Assembly: GCA_041395625.1 (NCBI GenBank)
Contig: JAWLAE010000005.1
Span: 1 to 64,000 of the forward strand
Length of the DNA: 64,000 nt
Source of the DNA: CADEED01 sp041395625
GTDB lineage: Bacteria; Pseudomonadota; Gammaproteobacteria; Steroidobacterales; Steroidobacteraceae
Direction: 5' to 3'
This document shows positions 35,115-44,153 of this stretch, in pieces (position 1 is the first letter of the stretch; every line of letters starts with the position of its first letter). Below the pieces are notes generated by a model, which was not told the DNA's origin, ran no database searches, and saw nothing but the letters and a program-made list of their open reading frames with translations. The translations under genes and the position numbers were made by a program.

Positions 35115-35121
35115 TCTTGCT

Positions 35122-35850
35122 GTGAAACGTGTGTTCGCCGCGCTTGGATCAATATTGGCGATCGTGGCCTATCCGGCGATCGTACACATCGCGAGCGTGC
35201 GCAATAGCGCCACGCTCGCAGCCGTCGCGACAATGTTCCTCGTCGCGGTGCTCCTGGCCGGTGGACTACGGCGCGGCGCGCTGTGGGCGTGGACGGCGTT
35301 GCTCGTTTCGGCCCTGGCGCTCGCGCTGCTCGCACGACACCCCAATGGACTCTGGTTACCGCTCTATCTGCCGCCCGTCCTGCTGACCGGCATGCTGGCC
35401 TGGATCTTCGGTCGGACGCTACTGGCTGGTCGTCAGCCTCTGATTCTGCAATTCGCCGAGCTAGTCAGGAACCCCGATGAACACATCTCCCCGGCAGTTT
35501 CTGCCTACGTGCGCAAACTAACCATCGCCTGGACTGCCGTGTTGAGCGCGCTGTCGATCGCATGCTTGATCCTGGCGCTGATCGCCGTACCCGACGGCGT
35601 CCTGCAGCAGCTCGGTATCGAGCCCCGCATCCGAGTCGCGCATGCCACTTGGTCGCTGTTTGCCAACGTCCTCAACTACCTGATCATCGGCGCATTCTTC
35701 CTGCTCGAGTATCCCTATCGCCGCTGGCGTTTTCCCGACCAATCCCACCACAGTCTGCCGGACTTCCTGCAGCGCATCGCCCTGGCAGCACCTACGTTGT
35801 TGGCACAGAACCGTGCCGGTGGTCCACCATGCTACAACGGGCAGCCGTGA
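35122..35850 (+). CDS. aryl polyene cluster membrane protein (COG4648-like)
   Basis: A 242-residue inner-membrane protein with about seven hydrophobic segments (5-25, 32-48, 53-70, 78-98, 130-160 and 175-195). The mid-loop RQPLILQFAELVRN and the C-terminal EYPYRRWRFPDQSHHSLPDFL are recurrent in the predicted membrane protein that opens aryl polyene clusters (ApeG-like). Its role is unknown; because it is near-universal in these clusters, a part in pigment transfer or assembly is inferred. Start GTG 35122. It overlaps the next gene by 22 bp. Confidence 0.75.
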   Translation: MKRVFAALGSILAIVAYPAIVHIASVRNSATLAAVATMFLVAVLLAGGLRRGALWAWTALLVSALALALLARHPNGLWLPLYLPPVLLTGMLAWIFGRTLLAGRQPLILQFAELVRNPDEHISPAVSAYVRKLTIAWTAVLSALSIACLILALIAVPDGVLQQLGIEPRIRVAHATWSLFANVLNYLIIGAFFLLEYPYRRWRFPDQSHHSLPDFLQRIALAAPTLLAQNRAGGPPCYNGQP

Positions 35851-36164
35851 CGACTGCAGGCTGGTGCCACACGCTGTCGATCGACGCGACGCACCCGTCC
35901 TTGGACGGCCACTTTCCCGGTCGTCCGGTGGTCCCAGGTGTGCTGTTAGTTGCAACCATCATAGACTTGGCCGAGCAGCGGCTCGGCCGACCACTGGCGA
36001 TCGTCGGCGCGCCGCAGGTGAAATTCCTGCGACCGCTATTACCAGGCGAGACCGCAACCGTCGAGATCAGCCTGATCGCTACACAGTTGCAATTCGAGTT
36101 GGCCGGTTCCGGCAAGCCGATCGCGCGCGGTACGCTGACGCTGCGCGAAGCAGGGATAGCGTGA
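35829..36164 (+). CDS. 3-hydroxyacyl-ACP dehydratase, FabZ-like (ApeI-type)
   Basis: A 111-residue single hotdog-fold dehydratase. The key motif HPSLDGHFPGRPVVPGVLLV (about 22-41) carries the catalytic His. The acidic partner seen in FabZ (PGV...xE) is displaced, with E at DLAEQ a few residues on. It would remove water after ketoreduction to make the conjugated double bonds of the polyene. ATG 35829 gives the family length. The downstream acyltransferase start overlaps the stop (GTGA). Confidence 0.8.
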   Translation: MLQRAAVTTAGWCHTLSIDATHPSLDGHFPGRPVVPGVLLVATIIDLAEQRLGRPLAIVGAPQVKFLRPLLPGETATVEISLIATQLQFELAGSGKPIARGTLTLREAGIA

Positions 36165-37123
36165 CCACCGAGTGGCGCGACCGCCCAGAAGCCGGCGGCA
36201 AATTGGCGTTGCGCGTGGCTCGCTGGCTAATCTTTGGCCTCGGCCGCACCGGCGTACTGGTGTTGTCGTGGCCTGTGGCCCTGTATTTCATGCTGCGACG
36301 CGGCCCGGAGCGTCGTGCGTCACGCGCCTTCCTCACGCGCGCGCTCGGTCGGCCAGCCACCTGGCGCGAGATCTACCGCAACTTCCACTACTTCACTTGC
36401 GTCACTGTCGATCGGTTCTACTTGTTAGCCGAGCAATTCCGTCGCTTCGACATCCACTGCACCGGTGTCGATCAATTGCACGCGGCACTGGACGAGGGGC
36501 GCGGCGTGCTGCTCGTCAGTGCGCACCTGGGGAGTTTCGACGCCTTGCGCGTGTTGGCATTGCAACGACCGGAGGTCGGGATCCGGATCCTGCTGGATGT
36601 TGAACAGAATCCCGGCATCTCGTCGTTGCTGAATTCCCTCAACCCGGCGCTGGCGGCCACCGTGCTGAATGCGAGACAGGCGGGCCCCGCGCTGGCGCTG
36701 GCAATGAAAGAGGCACTGGATCAGAACTGCATCGTTGCGACGCTGGGCGATCGCCTGCGCCCAGGCAACACAGCAGCGCCAGTGGAATTTCTGGGTGCAG
36801 CAACGCAGCTGCCAGCCGCGCCCTGGCAAATGGCCGGCGTGCTGAAAGTGCCGCTGATCGTAGCTTTCGGTCTGTTTCGCGGCGGCAAGCGCTACGAGAT
36901 GCACTTCGAGCGGCTGGCAGTGCCGGCGCAATTCGAGCGGCGCGAGCGCGCACGGACGGTGACGCGCATGGCACAGCAGTTTGCCGATCGGCTCGCGTAC
37001 TATGCGCGCCTCGCGCCGTACAACTGGTTCAATCTCTACGATTTTTGGTCTTCGCATGTACATCCAGCCCATGCCGTTCCTCGCACAGACGATCATCTGG
37101 CTGCTGCTCGCGACAGTCGGTAG
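36161..37123 (+). CDS. LpxL/HtrB-like acyltransferase of the pigment cluster (ApeD-type)
   Basis: A 320-residue lysophospholipid/lipid A-type acyltransferase with an N-terminal membrane anchor (LIFGLGRTGVLVLSWPVALYFM). The core block is GRGVLLVSAHLGSFDALRVLA, in which H-L-G-S-F-D is the catalytic HX4D. LGDRLRPGNTAAPVEFLGA and the C-terminal YNWFNLYDFW follow. In aryl polyene systems such enzymes attach the pigment to a lipid. GTG 36161 overlaps the dehydratase stop. The first 68 bp of the LolA-like gene lie within its 3' end. Confidence 0.82.
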   Translation: MTTEWRDRPEAGGKLALRVARWLIFGLGRTGVLVLSWPVALYFMLRRGPERRASRAFLTRALGRPATWREIYRNFHYFTCVTVDRFYLLAEQFRRFDIHCTGVDQLHAALDEGRGVLLVSAHLGSFDALRVLALQRPEVGIRILLDVEQNPGISSLLNSLNPALAATVLNARQAGPALALAMKEALDQNCIVATLGDRLRPGNTAAPVEFLGAATQLPAAPWQMAGVLKVPLIVAFGLFRGGKRYEMHFERLAVPAQFERRERARTVTRMAQQFADRLAYYARLAPYNWFNLYDFWSSHVHPAHAVPRTDDHLAAARDSR

Positions 37124-37724
37124 CCAGCCATCGCGCGCCGCCGACGCATCGAGCATCATCGCCGGCCTGGCGCGACCACTGCCGGCGGCCACAACTTTCC
37201 GTGAACTGCGGTTCTCCACCATGCTGAAAGAGCCGCTGATGGTCCGCGGCAGTCTCGAGATAGATGCGGACGGGAACATGATCCGGCGCGTGACCGACCC
37301 CTTCACGGAAACCACGAAGATCAGTGGCGATCGCGTCGCGATCGAGCGGGACGGCAAGACCCGGCAGTTCTCATTGCGAAGGGCGCCAGAGCTCGAGGGG
37401 CTGTTAGCTGCATTCCGGGCGCTGATCAATGGCGCTGCTGACGAACTCGGGCAGCGCTTCGTTGTACGACTGCAGTCCGTCGATGCCGCCCACGAGCCTT
37501 CTGCGGCCGCCTTCTGGCGCTTGCAACTGACGCCGCGCGATTCGCGTCTGGCGAGACGCGTGGTAAGTATCGACGTGACCGGCACCGCGGCTGAGCCGCG
37601 CTGCCTCACGTTGCTGGAGCCACAAAAAGCCGCCAGCGTACTGTTGCTCGGCGCCGCCGCCAGCCTCAGTCTGCCGATGCCGGCAAGCCGCGAGGCCCTG
37701 GCAGCACTATGCTCACAAGGGTGA
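37056..37724 (+). CDS. LolA-like periplasmic carrier of the pigment cluster
   Basis: A 222-residue exported protein with a signal peptide (PFLAQTIIWLLLATVGS, cut near SRA-AD). The mature part has the LolA-type pattern of short beta strands: FRELRFSTMLKEPLMVRGSLEI, MIRRVTDPFTETTKISGDRVAIERDG. Aryl polyene clusters carry such a protein (ApeL-type), thought to ferry the lipid-linked pigment through the periplasm. The start is either ATG 37056 or ATG 37071; both lie within the 3' end of the acyltransferase gene. Confidence 0.72.
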   Translation: MYIQPMPFLAQTIIWLLLATVGSQPSRAADASSIIAGLARPLPAATTFRELRFSTMLKEPLMVRGSLEIDADGNMIRRVTDPFTETTKISGDRVAIERDGKTRQFSLRRAPELEGLLAAFRALINGAADELGQRFVVRLQSVDAAHEPSAAAFWRLQLTPRDSRLARRVVSIDVTGTAAEPRCLTLLEPQKAASVLLLGAAASLSLPMPASREALAALCSQG

Positions 37725-37755
37725 GCGACCACCGCGACAGCTCGGCGGCAGCCGC

Positions 37756-40086
37756 ATGAAACGTCAGCCAATGCTATTGGCGTGCTGGCTGCTCGTATTG
37801 CTGCTGGTTGGTCTCTGGATCCAGCGTGAACTGACGATCGGTACCGATTTGCGCTTGTTCATGCCGGCAGCGAGCAATGCGGAAGAGCGGTTCCTGCTGC
37901 AGGAGATTGCGGAGAGCCCCGGTTCGCGACTGCTGCTGATCGCAATCCAAGGCGCCAGCGTGTCGCGCCTCGCGCAGCTGTCGACGGAGCTCACCGACGC
38001 ACTGACAATGGCCGAGGCAAGTGGTCAGCGGCTGTTTCCGCTGGTGGCGAACGGCGATCCGGAGCGCAATGCGATTCCCGAGCACTTGCTGCCGTATCGC
38101 TATTTGCTGACGGATGCCGCGACGCGCGGCGCGTTGGAGACGCCGGCGCTACGCGTCGCGCTGACTGAGCGACTGCGCGATCTTGCCTCGCCGGCTGCCG
38201 GCGCGATCGAGCCGTGGATCGCGCGTGATCCGACGCTTGAGGCGCTCCACCTGGCCGACGAATGGCTGCCGGCCAAAGAACCGCAGCGGCTGCAGGGAGT
38301 CTGGTTCGACGCCGCTGGCCAGACAGCTCTGCTCGTTGCGCAAACTCAAGCGGCTGCATTCGATCCGCCCCGCCAGGCAGAGGCTCTGGCACGATTGGAG
38401 TCCGAGTTCGCCGCCGCGAGTGCCGGCTCGGCTGCGACCGTGACGGTCAGTGGACCAGGCGCCTTCGCGGTCCTGATGCAGCACCGCGTCAGCAGTGAAG
38501 CGGGCGCGCTCGGTGCGATCGCCTCAGCGAGCATCCTGCTGCTGTTGTTCTGGGCCTACCGCGACCTGCGCACTGTTCTCACCGGGCTGCTGCCATTGCT
38601 GAGTGCTGCGCTCGTCGGGCTCGCCGTCGTGACGCTGGGTTTTGGCCAAGTTCACGGCATCACGCTCGCTTTCGGCTTCACCCTGTTAGGCGTTGCGCAA
38701 GACTATCCCATCCATCTGTTCAGCCATCGACGACCGGGCGAATCGGCAATTGCCACGGCGAATCGCATATGGAGGCCGCTGACCATTGGTGTGGCGAGCA
38801 CCTGTGTCGCCTACCTGGCATTTCTCGTCGCGGGTGTACCGGGCCTCGCGCAATTGGCTTGGTTCACGGTCGCGGGTTTGCTGACCGCGGGACTGACGAC
38901 TCGATATCTCCTGCCTCGCTTGCTGCCGAGCGCGCCGCGCGATCCCAGTGCTGCACCCGCGTTCGCGCGCTTCGCGACGGCCGTAGGTAGATGGCCTCGC
39001 CCTGGGTGGCTGCCGCTGCCGCTAGCTGGCGCCGCCGCAGTATCCATATTTCTCAGCGCGACGCCGCTTTGGGAAAACGACCTGTCAACACTGACGCCGG
39101 TGCCGGCAGAGCTCCTGCTGCAGGACGCTCAATTGCGGCGCGAGCTTGGTGCGCCCGATGTTCGCTACCTGGTGGTAGTGCACGGCGCTAGTGCCGAGGC
39201 GGCTTTGGCACGGACCGAGCAGCAGCAGCCGCTGCTCGAACGGCTGGTCGAACGCGGCGTGGTCGGTAGTTTTGACAATGCGGCCAAGTATCTGCCCAGT
39301 CCTGCGATCCAATTGCAGCGGCGTGCGGCCTTGCCGGACGCCGAGCGACTGCAAGCCTCCCTCGCGGAGGCAACACACGATCTGCCGTTCACCGACGACG
39401 CCTTTGCGCCGTTTCTGGCTGATGTACGCACCGCGCGAGAACTGGCGCCGCTCGACATCTCGGCGTTGGCCGGTACGCCGCTCGAGCTGCGTGTTGGTGG
39501 GATGCTGTTCGAGCGTGAGAACAACTGGATCAGTGTCACCACATTCAGCGACGTTCGCGATCCCGCCGCACTCGCCGCTGGTTTGGCCGACGCCGGTGAG
39601 CACGTGTCACTGATCGACATGAAGCGGGCGTCCGAGAGTCTGGTCATCCGGCAGCGCGACCACATCCTCACCAGCCTCGGTACCGCCGCGCTGGTACTAA
39701 CACTGCTGATCGCACTGACTCTGCGCAAAATCCGTCGGGCAGTCAGCATTTTGTCCCCGATGCTGGTCACGACGATCGTTACCGTGGCAGTGCTGCAGTT
39801 GGCCGGTATCTCGCTGGGGCTGTTTCACCTCGTGGCCCTGGCACTGGCGGCAGGATTGGGTCTCGACTATGCGTTGTTCTTCGAGCACTCGCCAGTAGCA
39901 ACCGAGGAACAGCGTCGTACGCTGCATGCCGTCCTGCTGTGTGCCACCTCTACGCTGCTCGTATTCGTGCTGCTCGGCAGTTCGAGTGTACCGGTGCTGC
40001 GTTCGATCGGTATCACTGTCGCCGTCGGTGTTACCTGCAATTTTCTGCTGGCCTTTCTCGTTGCCCGTGCGCGTGTCCGGACATGA
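37756..40086 (+). CDS. MMPL/RND-family exporter of the pigment cluster (ApeM-type)
   Basis: A 776-residue inner-membrane exporter with two similar halves: a helix, a large periplasmic domain (about 30-245 and 410-630), then five helices each. The proton-relay Asp-Tyr motifs of the MMPL family are present in both halves (GVAQDYPIHLF near residue 315 and GLGLDYALFFEHS near residue 699). It should extract the lipid-linked polyene and pass it toward the outer membrane with the LolA-like protein. It is coupled to the next dehydratase gene by an ATGA overlap. Confidence 0.88.
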   Translation: MKRQPMLLACWLLVLLLVGLWIQRELTIGTDLRLFMPAASNAEERFLLQEIAESPGSRLLLIAIQGASVSRLAQLSTELTDALTMAEASGQRLFPLVANGDPERNAIPEHLLPYRYLLTDAATRGALETPALRVALTERLRDLASPAAGAIEPWIARDPTLEALHLADEWLPAKEPQRLQGVWFDAAGQTALLVAQTQAAAFDPPRQAEALARLESEFAAASAGSAATVTVSGPGAFAVLMQHRVSSEAGALGAIASASILLLLFWAYRDLRTVLTGLLPLLSAALVGLAVVTLGFGQVHGITLAFGFTLLGVAQDYPIHLFSHRRPGESAIATANRIWRPLTIGVASTCVAYLAFLVAGVPGLAQLAWFTVAGLLTAGLTTRYLLPRLLPSAPRDPSAAPAFARFATAVGRWPRPGWLPLPLAGAAAVSIFLSATPLWENDLSTLTPVPAELLLQDAQLRRELGAPDVRYLVVVHGASAEAALARTEQQQPLLERLVERGVVGSFDNAAKYLPSPAIQLQRRAALPDAERLQASLAEATHDLPFTDDAFAPFLADVRTARELAPLDISALAGTPLELRVGGMLFERENNWISVTTFSDVRDPAALAAGLADAGEHVSLIDMKRASESLVIRQRDHILTSLGTAALVLTLLIALTLRKIRRAVSILSPMLVTTIVTVAVLQLAGISLGLFHLVALALAAGLGLDYALFFEHSPVATEEQRRTLHAVLLCATSTLLVFVLLGSSSVPVLRSIGITVAVGVTCNFLLAFLVARARVRT

Positions 40087-40535
40087 GCGAGGTGCCGCAA
40101 ACCTTAGGTCGGGCCGAGATTCTGCGCCTGATCCCACACCAGGGCAGCATGTGTCTGCTGGACGACGTTCGGGCCTGGCATGCGGACTGGCTGTTAGCGA
40201 GTACGATGACACACCGCATGACACTGCATCCACTGGCCAGTGGCGGACGGTTACGCGCGATTCATCTGTGCGAGTACGGCGCGCAGGCGATGGCGATACA
40301 CGGCGGCCTACTCGGGCTCGCGAGCGACACGCCCGCCAGAGCTGGCCTGCTCGTATCGCTGCGGGGCGTGCAACTGCATTGTGACTACCTCGAGACGTTG
40401 CCGGCAGCACTCGAAGTGCGAGCTGAACGGCTGTTAGTCCAGCGCGACAGCTGGCAGTATCAGTTTCAAGTCGAGCACGCTGGCCATATGCTGGCCTCTG
40501 GGCGGGCTGCCGTCATTGCGCAGGATTTCAGCTAA
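40083..40535 (+). CDS. second 3-hydroxyacyl-ACP dehydratase (ApeP-like)
   Basis: A 150-residue hotdog-fold protein, begun IPHQGSMCLLDDVRAWHADW, the dehydratase pattern of COG4706. HLCEYGAQAMAIHGGLLG supplies the likely acidic/His residues of the active site. In aryl polyene synthesis two different dehydratases act together, so this and the 35829 gene form the expected pair. ATG 40083 overlaps the exporter stop. It ends the plus-strand operon 14 bp from the convergent flavoenzyme gene. Confidence 0.8.
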   Translation: MSEVPQTLGRAEILRLIPHQGSMCLLDDVRAWHADWLLASTMTHRMTLHPLASGGRLRAIHLCEYGAQAMAIHGGLLGLASDTPARAGLLVSLRGVQLHCDYLETLPAALEVRAERLLVQRDSWQYQFQVEHAGHMLASGRAAVIAQDFS

Positions 40536-40549
40536 CTACATTGACGGGA

Positions 40550-42163
40550 TCAAGCAGCTGTCTCGAACAGCAAAGATCCGCGACCGGGTCGAGTATAGTC
40601 TCCAGTCGATTCGTCGCCCAGTATCTGCGCCAGTTTGCTGATGTCGATAGCCGGGCTGTCGGCCAGGGCCTGCGTCACGATCTCACGCGCGAGCGCGCGC
40701 AGCAGCGCGATGTTGGCGCGTATTCGTGCGGTGAAAGCGGCGGTATCGAGTTGATCGAGCATCGACCGATTGAGTGCGGCGAACCAGTCGAGGCGGGCCT
40801 GATCCAGCATCAGGGGCGAATTGGCACGCAGACTGACCGCCGACCAGGCGCGCAACAGATCCTGCATCGCCTCGTTGAGCGCGGTGCCACCAGCGAGATC
40901 GTCGCGCAAGCGGCCGAGCGTCGCAATGTCAGTGAGGCGGTGCTGATAGAAGATCTGGCAGAGCACGCCCCAATAATACGTGTAGTCCCATAGCACTTTG
41001 ACGGGCAGGACGCGCGAGTCACCGAAGATGGCGTATTGATCCTGATACAGCGACAGCATGTTTTCGTAGAACGAGAAATACATCTGCTGGTAGATCTTCG
41101 CGTGCGACGCAATCGACACGCCGCCAGCATCTTTGGCGATGAGGTCCGTGATGTAGGTATTGCTGATGGCGATGAAATCGCTACCGGGCGAATAGAAGGG
41201 GTCGAGGAAGACACCCGCTTCGCCGGTGAGTGCCCAGCGAGCGCCACTGAACACCTGCTTGCAGCCGTAGGAAAAATCCTTGAAGAACGCGAAGTCCTGC
41301 AATAGACCGCGCTTGGGCTCGAGATCCGCTGCCAGACGCGGTTGGTGCTGGTGCAACCATTGCATTGCGCGCTCGAAGGTGTTCATGGTTCTGAGCGGAT
41401 GCAGCTTTGCATCGGCGACGATGCCGACCGAATGTGAGCCCGACGCAAGCGGAATGAGCCAAACCCAGTAGCCCTCGCCGACCAAATGATTAGTAGAGAG
41501 CCAGCGCGATCGCGGCTGACAGCGGCCGAGCCACGCCTCGTCCTGGGACCAGGCATCGACGTCCACGCGGGTCGCGACACGAAACCACACGGCGTTGGCG
41601 TCGTGTGCGTTGCTCTGCTGCAAACCGAGCTTGCGCTTGAGCACCTGTGCGCGGCCGCTCGCATCGATCATCCAGCGGCTCGCGAGCGCTTGCGAAATGC
41701 CCGCGCGACTGTAAGTCAGGCGGTGCGGCGCTTGGGCCTCGGCCAACTCCAGACTGGTCACGCTGGCGTCATCGATGAAACGGACTCCCAGTTCGAGCGC
41801 GCGCTGTCCCAGGAAGTTCTCGAAGATGCCACGGTCGATCTGATAACTCGGCACGGCCAGGTGTTTGCTCGGGCCCAGCTCCGTTACTCGATCGAAATCG
41901 CTGCGGCCATCCGAGAAGAAGAACCGGAAGCCAAACTTGGGTAGCTGGAATTCCGCCAGATGGTCCTTCAGTCCGAGCACGTTGGCGAAATACTCCGCAG
42001 CGATCTCGACCGATGACTCGCCGACCTTGTGCGCTGCATGCCGCACGGGATGTTTGCGGCGCTCCAGGACCGTAACGTCGAGCTCTGGCAGCCGTTGTTT
42101 GAGCTGCAGCGCGAGGCTCAAGCCTGCGAGGCCGCCGCCAATGATGGCCACGTCGGTATTCAT
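40550..42163 (-). CDS. halogenase-like FAD-dependent oxidoreductase A
   Basis: A 537-residue flavoprotein. The FAD-binding motif VAIIGGGLAGLSLA is at residues 5-18, and K-V-G-E-S follows the second strand at about 51. Two features match flavin-dependent halogenases: PKFGFRFFF (a Lys-x-Gly-x-x-Phe block, near residue 82) and GYWVWLIP, an exact G-x-W-x-W-x-I-P motif that blocks monooxygenation in true halogenases. The long C-terminal helical region is typical of the larger subgroup. It could brominate or chlorinate the aryl head of the pigment; an oxidase role cannot be ruled out. ATGA overlap with the CLF gene. Confidence 0.75.
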   Translation of the reverse strand: MNTDVAIIGGGLAGLSLALQLKQRLPELDVTVLERRKHPVRHAAHKVGESSVEIAAEYFANVLGLKDHLAEFQLPKFGFRFFFSDGRSDFDRVTELGPSKHLAVPSYQIDRGIFENFLGQRALELGVRFIDDASVTSLELAEAQAPHRLTYSRAGISQALASRWMIDASGRAQVLKRKLGLQQSNAHDANAVWFRVATRVDVDAWSQDEAWLGRCQPRSRWLSTNHLVGEGYWVWLIPLASGSHSVGIVADAKLHPLRTMNTFERAMQWLHQHQPRLAADLEPKRGLLQDFAFFKDFSYGCKQVFSGARWALTGEAGVFLDPFYSPGSDFIAISNTYITDLIAKDAGGVSIASHAKIYQQMYFSFYENMLSLYQDQYAIFGDSRVLPVKVLWDYTYYWGVLCQIFYQHRLTDIATLGRLRDDLAGGTALNEAMQDLLRAWSAVSLRANSPLMLDQARLDWFAALNRSMLDQLDTAAFTARIRANIALLRALAREIVTQALADSPAIDISKLAQILGDESTGDYTRPGRGSLLFETAA

Positions 42164-42960
42164 GCAGGTCGAAGTTCCAGCTGCAGTTCGAGCTGCGGAG
42201 CAGCCAGCAAGCTTAGATCGCGTGGGCCGCACTGCGCCAGTGCCTCGAACAGCGGCAGGCAGTCGCTCATGGCATTGCCGGCAACCAGCGCCCCGTTGGC
42301 GGCACTCGCGCGACTGGGGCCAGCTGCGGCGGCCGGCCGTGCGCACCAGTCGAGCTGTACCATGCTGGCGCTGGTGGGGCCGGGCGCCAAAACCAGTGCA
42401 GCGCCTAACAAGCCAGTGCTCGTAGCCATGGTACCGAGCGGACCGCGAGCAGCGATGTCATACGCTACGTACAGGACAGGATCTTGCTGCACGACGGTTT
42501 GTGTCAGCGCTTCCAGCAGCCCGGCCGCGAACGTGTGCTGCCAGGCACTGACAGCCGTGTAAGGCTGTTCACACCCAACACCGATGGTCCAGTAGCCGGC
42601 CGCTGCGTTGTGTACGGAGTTGTGAAACTTGATCGGTGACACGAGGGCCGGTGTCTTGGCCAGCGTGTCGCACATGGAGTCGGTCACTGCGAGATCCCCA
42701 TGGGTGGACGCGAACACGCTGCACATGCTTGCCGGATCGCGCTGTGCGAGCTCACAGGCTCGCGTTGCAACTTCCAGCGCGATGGCAACGGTATCTGGTG
42801 CGCGCCGTCGTTCAGTCGGTGCCAACAATGTGGGGGCCGGCCGCGGTGCCGGATTTGCAGTGGGCGTGCGTTCACCGCGGAGTATCTCGCGGGCCAGTTC
42901 CCACCCTGGCAGCAGCGGCGCCCACAGCGCGATGCCCTCGACGTAAACCCGGTGTCGCAT
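42160..42960 (-). CDS. beta-ketoacyl synthase chain-length factor (ApeC-type)
   Basis: A 266-residue half-length thiolase-fold protein of the ketoacyl-synt_2 type. The region PIKFHNSVHNAAAGYWTIGVGCEQPYTAVSAW replaces the normal active-site loop, and no Cys-His-His triad is complete, so it should act as the non-catalytic partner of the ketosynthase encoded just upstream. In aryl polyene systems the KS-CLF pair sets chain extension and length. Start ATG 42960; 9 bp separate it from the KS stop. Confidence 0.82.
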   Translation of the reverse strand: MRHRVYVEGIALWAPLLPGWELAREILRGERTPTANPAPRPAPTLLAPTERRRAPDTVAIALEVATRACELAQRDPASMCSVFASTHGDLAVTDSMCDTLAKTPALVSPIKFHNSVHNAAAGYWTIGVGCEQPYTAVSAWQHTFAAGLLEALTQTVVQQDPVLYVAYDIAARGPLGTMATSTGLLGAALVLAPGPTSASMVQLDWCARPAAAAGPSRASAANGALVAGNAMSDCLPLFEALAQCGPRDLSLLAAPQLELQLELRPA

Positions 42961-42969
42961 GCAGATGCC

Positions 42970-44151
42970 TCAATGCGTGTGTCTGGCACCGAATGCCAAC
43001 ACGCAATTGCTGCCACCGAAGCCGAAGGAGTTGCTGAGCGCATAGTCCACCGCGCTGTCGGCATTGCCGAGCCGGATCTGCGGGCCACAGTCGCCGTCGA
43101 GCGATTCTGTGTTGAGCGTGCCCGGCAGCAGGCCGGTCTCCAGCGCCAACAAGGTGATCACCGCTTCGAGGATACCGGCTGCTCCCAGCGTGTGCCCCGT
43201 CCACCCTTTGGTAGAACTGGCATGCGTCGCTTCCGGAAACAGCTGTGCGACGACGCGCGCTTCAATTTCGTCGTTCTTCTGGCTCGATGTGCCATGCAGG
43301 TTGATATAGCCCACGGCAGACGCGGGCAGCGATGCCCGCTCCAATGCCGCCTCGAGCGCTGCGCGCGCGCCTCGCCCTTGCGGATGAGGCGACGACATGT
43401 GGTGTGCATCGCTCGATTCGCCAAAGCCGATCAGCCGGGGGCCGTCGCCCCGCTTCTCCAGCAGCGCGAAGCCGGCAGCTTCGCCGATGTTGATGCCGCG
43501 CCGCTCGGGATCGAACGGCCTGCATTTGTCGCGTGAGATGAGCTCGAGTGAATTGAAACCGAACAGGACACTGCCGCACAGCGAATCCACACCGCCGACA
43601 ATCGCGGCATCCGCGATGCCGGCGGCGATCAATCGTTCGGCTTGCGCGAACACCTTGGCGCTCGAGGAGCACGCCGTCGCTACCGTGAGTGCGAAACCAG
43701 TGAGACCCAGCGCGTGCTGCAGAAAGTCGCCGAGCGAATGCGGCGTATGGACCACGGGTCGTTGCAAATCCACGGGGAACTGGCCCTGACTGTCGAGCCG
43801 CGCATACGCTTCCTCACTCGCACCGATGCTCGAGGTCGACGTACCAACGACCAGCGCCACGCGATCGGCACCGTAACGGTCGCGCGCCGCTGCTGCCTGC
43901 GTCAGAAAGCCATCGGCCTGCAGACCGAGCCAGGCCAGACGATTGTTGCGGCACTCCCAGCGCTGCAGGGCAGCGGGTAACACGCAGTCTTCGACGCCTG
44001 CGACACGCCCGATCCAGGTCGTTAGTGGCGCCGGGCCGAAATCATTCGGCCGCAGGCCGCTGGTGCGTGTCCGCAACGCAGCCAGCAGCTCACCGCGACC
44101 AGCGCCGGCGGCGCTGGTCGCCGTCCAGGCGGTCACGGTGAGCGGTGTCAT
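42970..44151 (-). CDS. beta-ketoacyl-ACP synthase of the pigment cluster (ApeO-type)
   Basis: A 393-residue condensing enzyme. The nucleophile lies in TVATACSSSAKVF (Cys near 160), the two histidines in INLHGTSSQKND and GWTGHTLGAAG, and the terminal glycine loop in NSFGFGGSNCVL, so the catalytic triad is complete. It should extend the acyl chain with malonyl-ACP and pair with the chain-length factor gene directly downstream. It lies within the ACP-periplasmic protein-KS-CLF-flavoenzyme operon. Confidence 0.88.
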   Translation of the reverse strand: MTPLTVTAWTATSAAGAGRGELLAALRTRTSGLRPNDFGPAPLTTWIGRVAGVEDCVLPAALQRWECRNNRLAWLGLQADGFLTQAAAARDRYGADRVALVVGTSTSSIGASEEAYARLDSQGQFPVDLQRPVVHTPHSLGDFLQHALGLTGFALTVATACSSSAKVFAQAERLIAAGIADAAIVGGVDSLCGSVLFGFNSLELISRDKCRPFDPERRGINIGEAAGFALLEKRGDGPRLIGFGESSDAHHMSSPHPQGRGARAALEAALERASLPASAVGYINLHGTSSQKNDEIEARVVAQLFPEATHASSTKGWTGHTLGAAGILEAVITLLALETGLLPGTLNTESLDGDCGPQIRLGNADSAVDYALSNSFGFGGSNCVLAFGARHTH

Positions 44152-44153
44152 GC

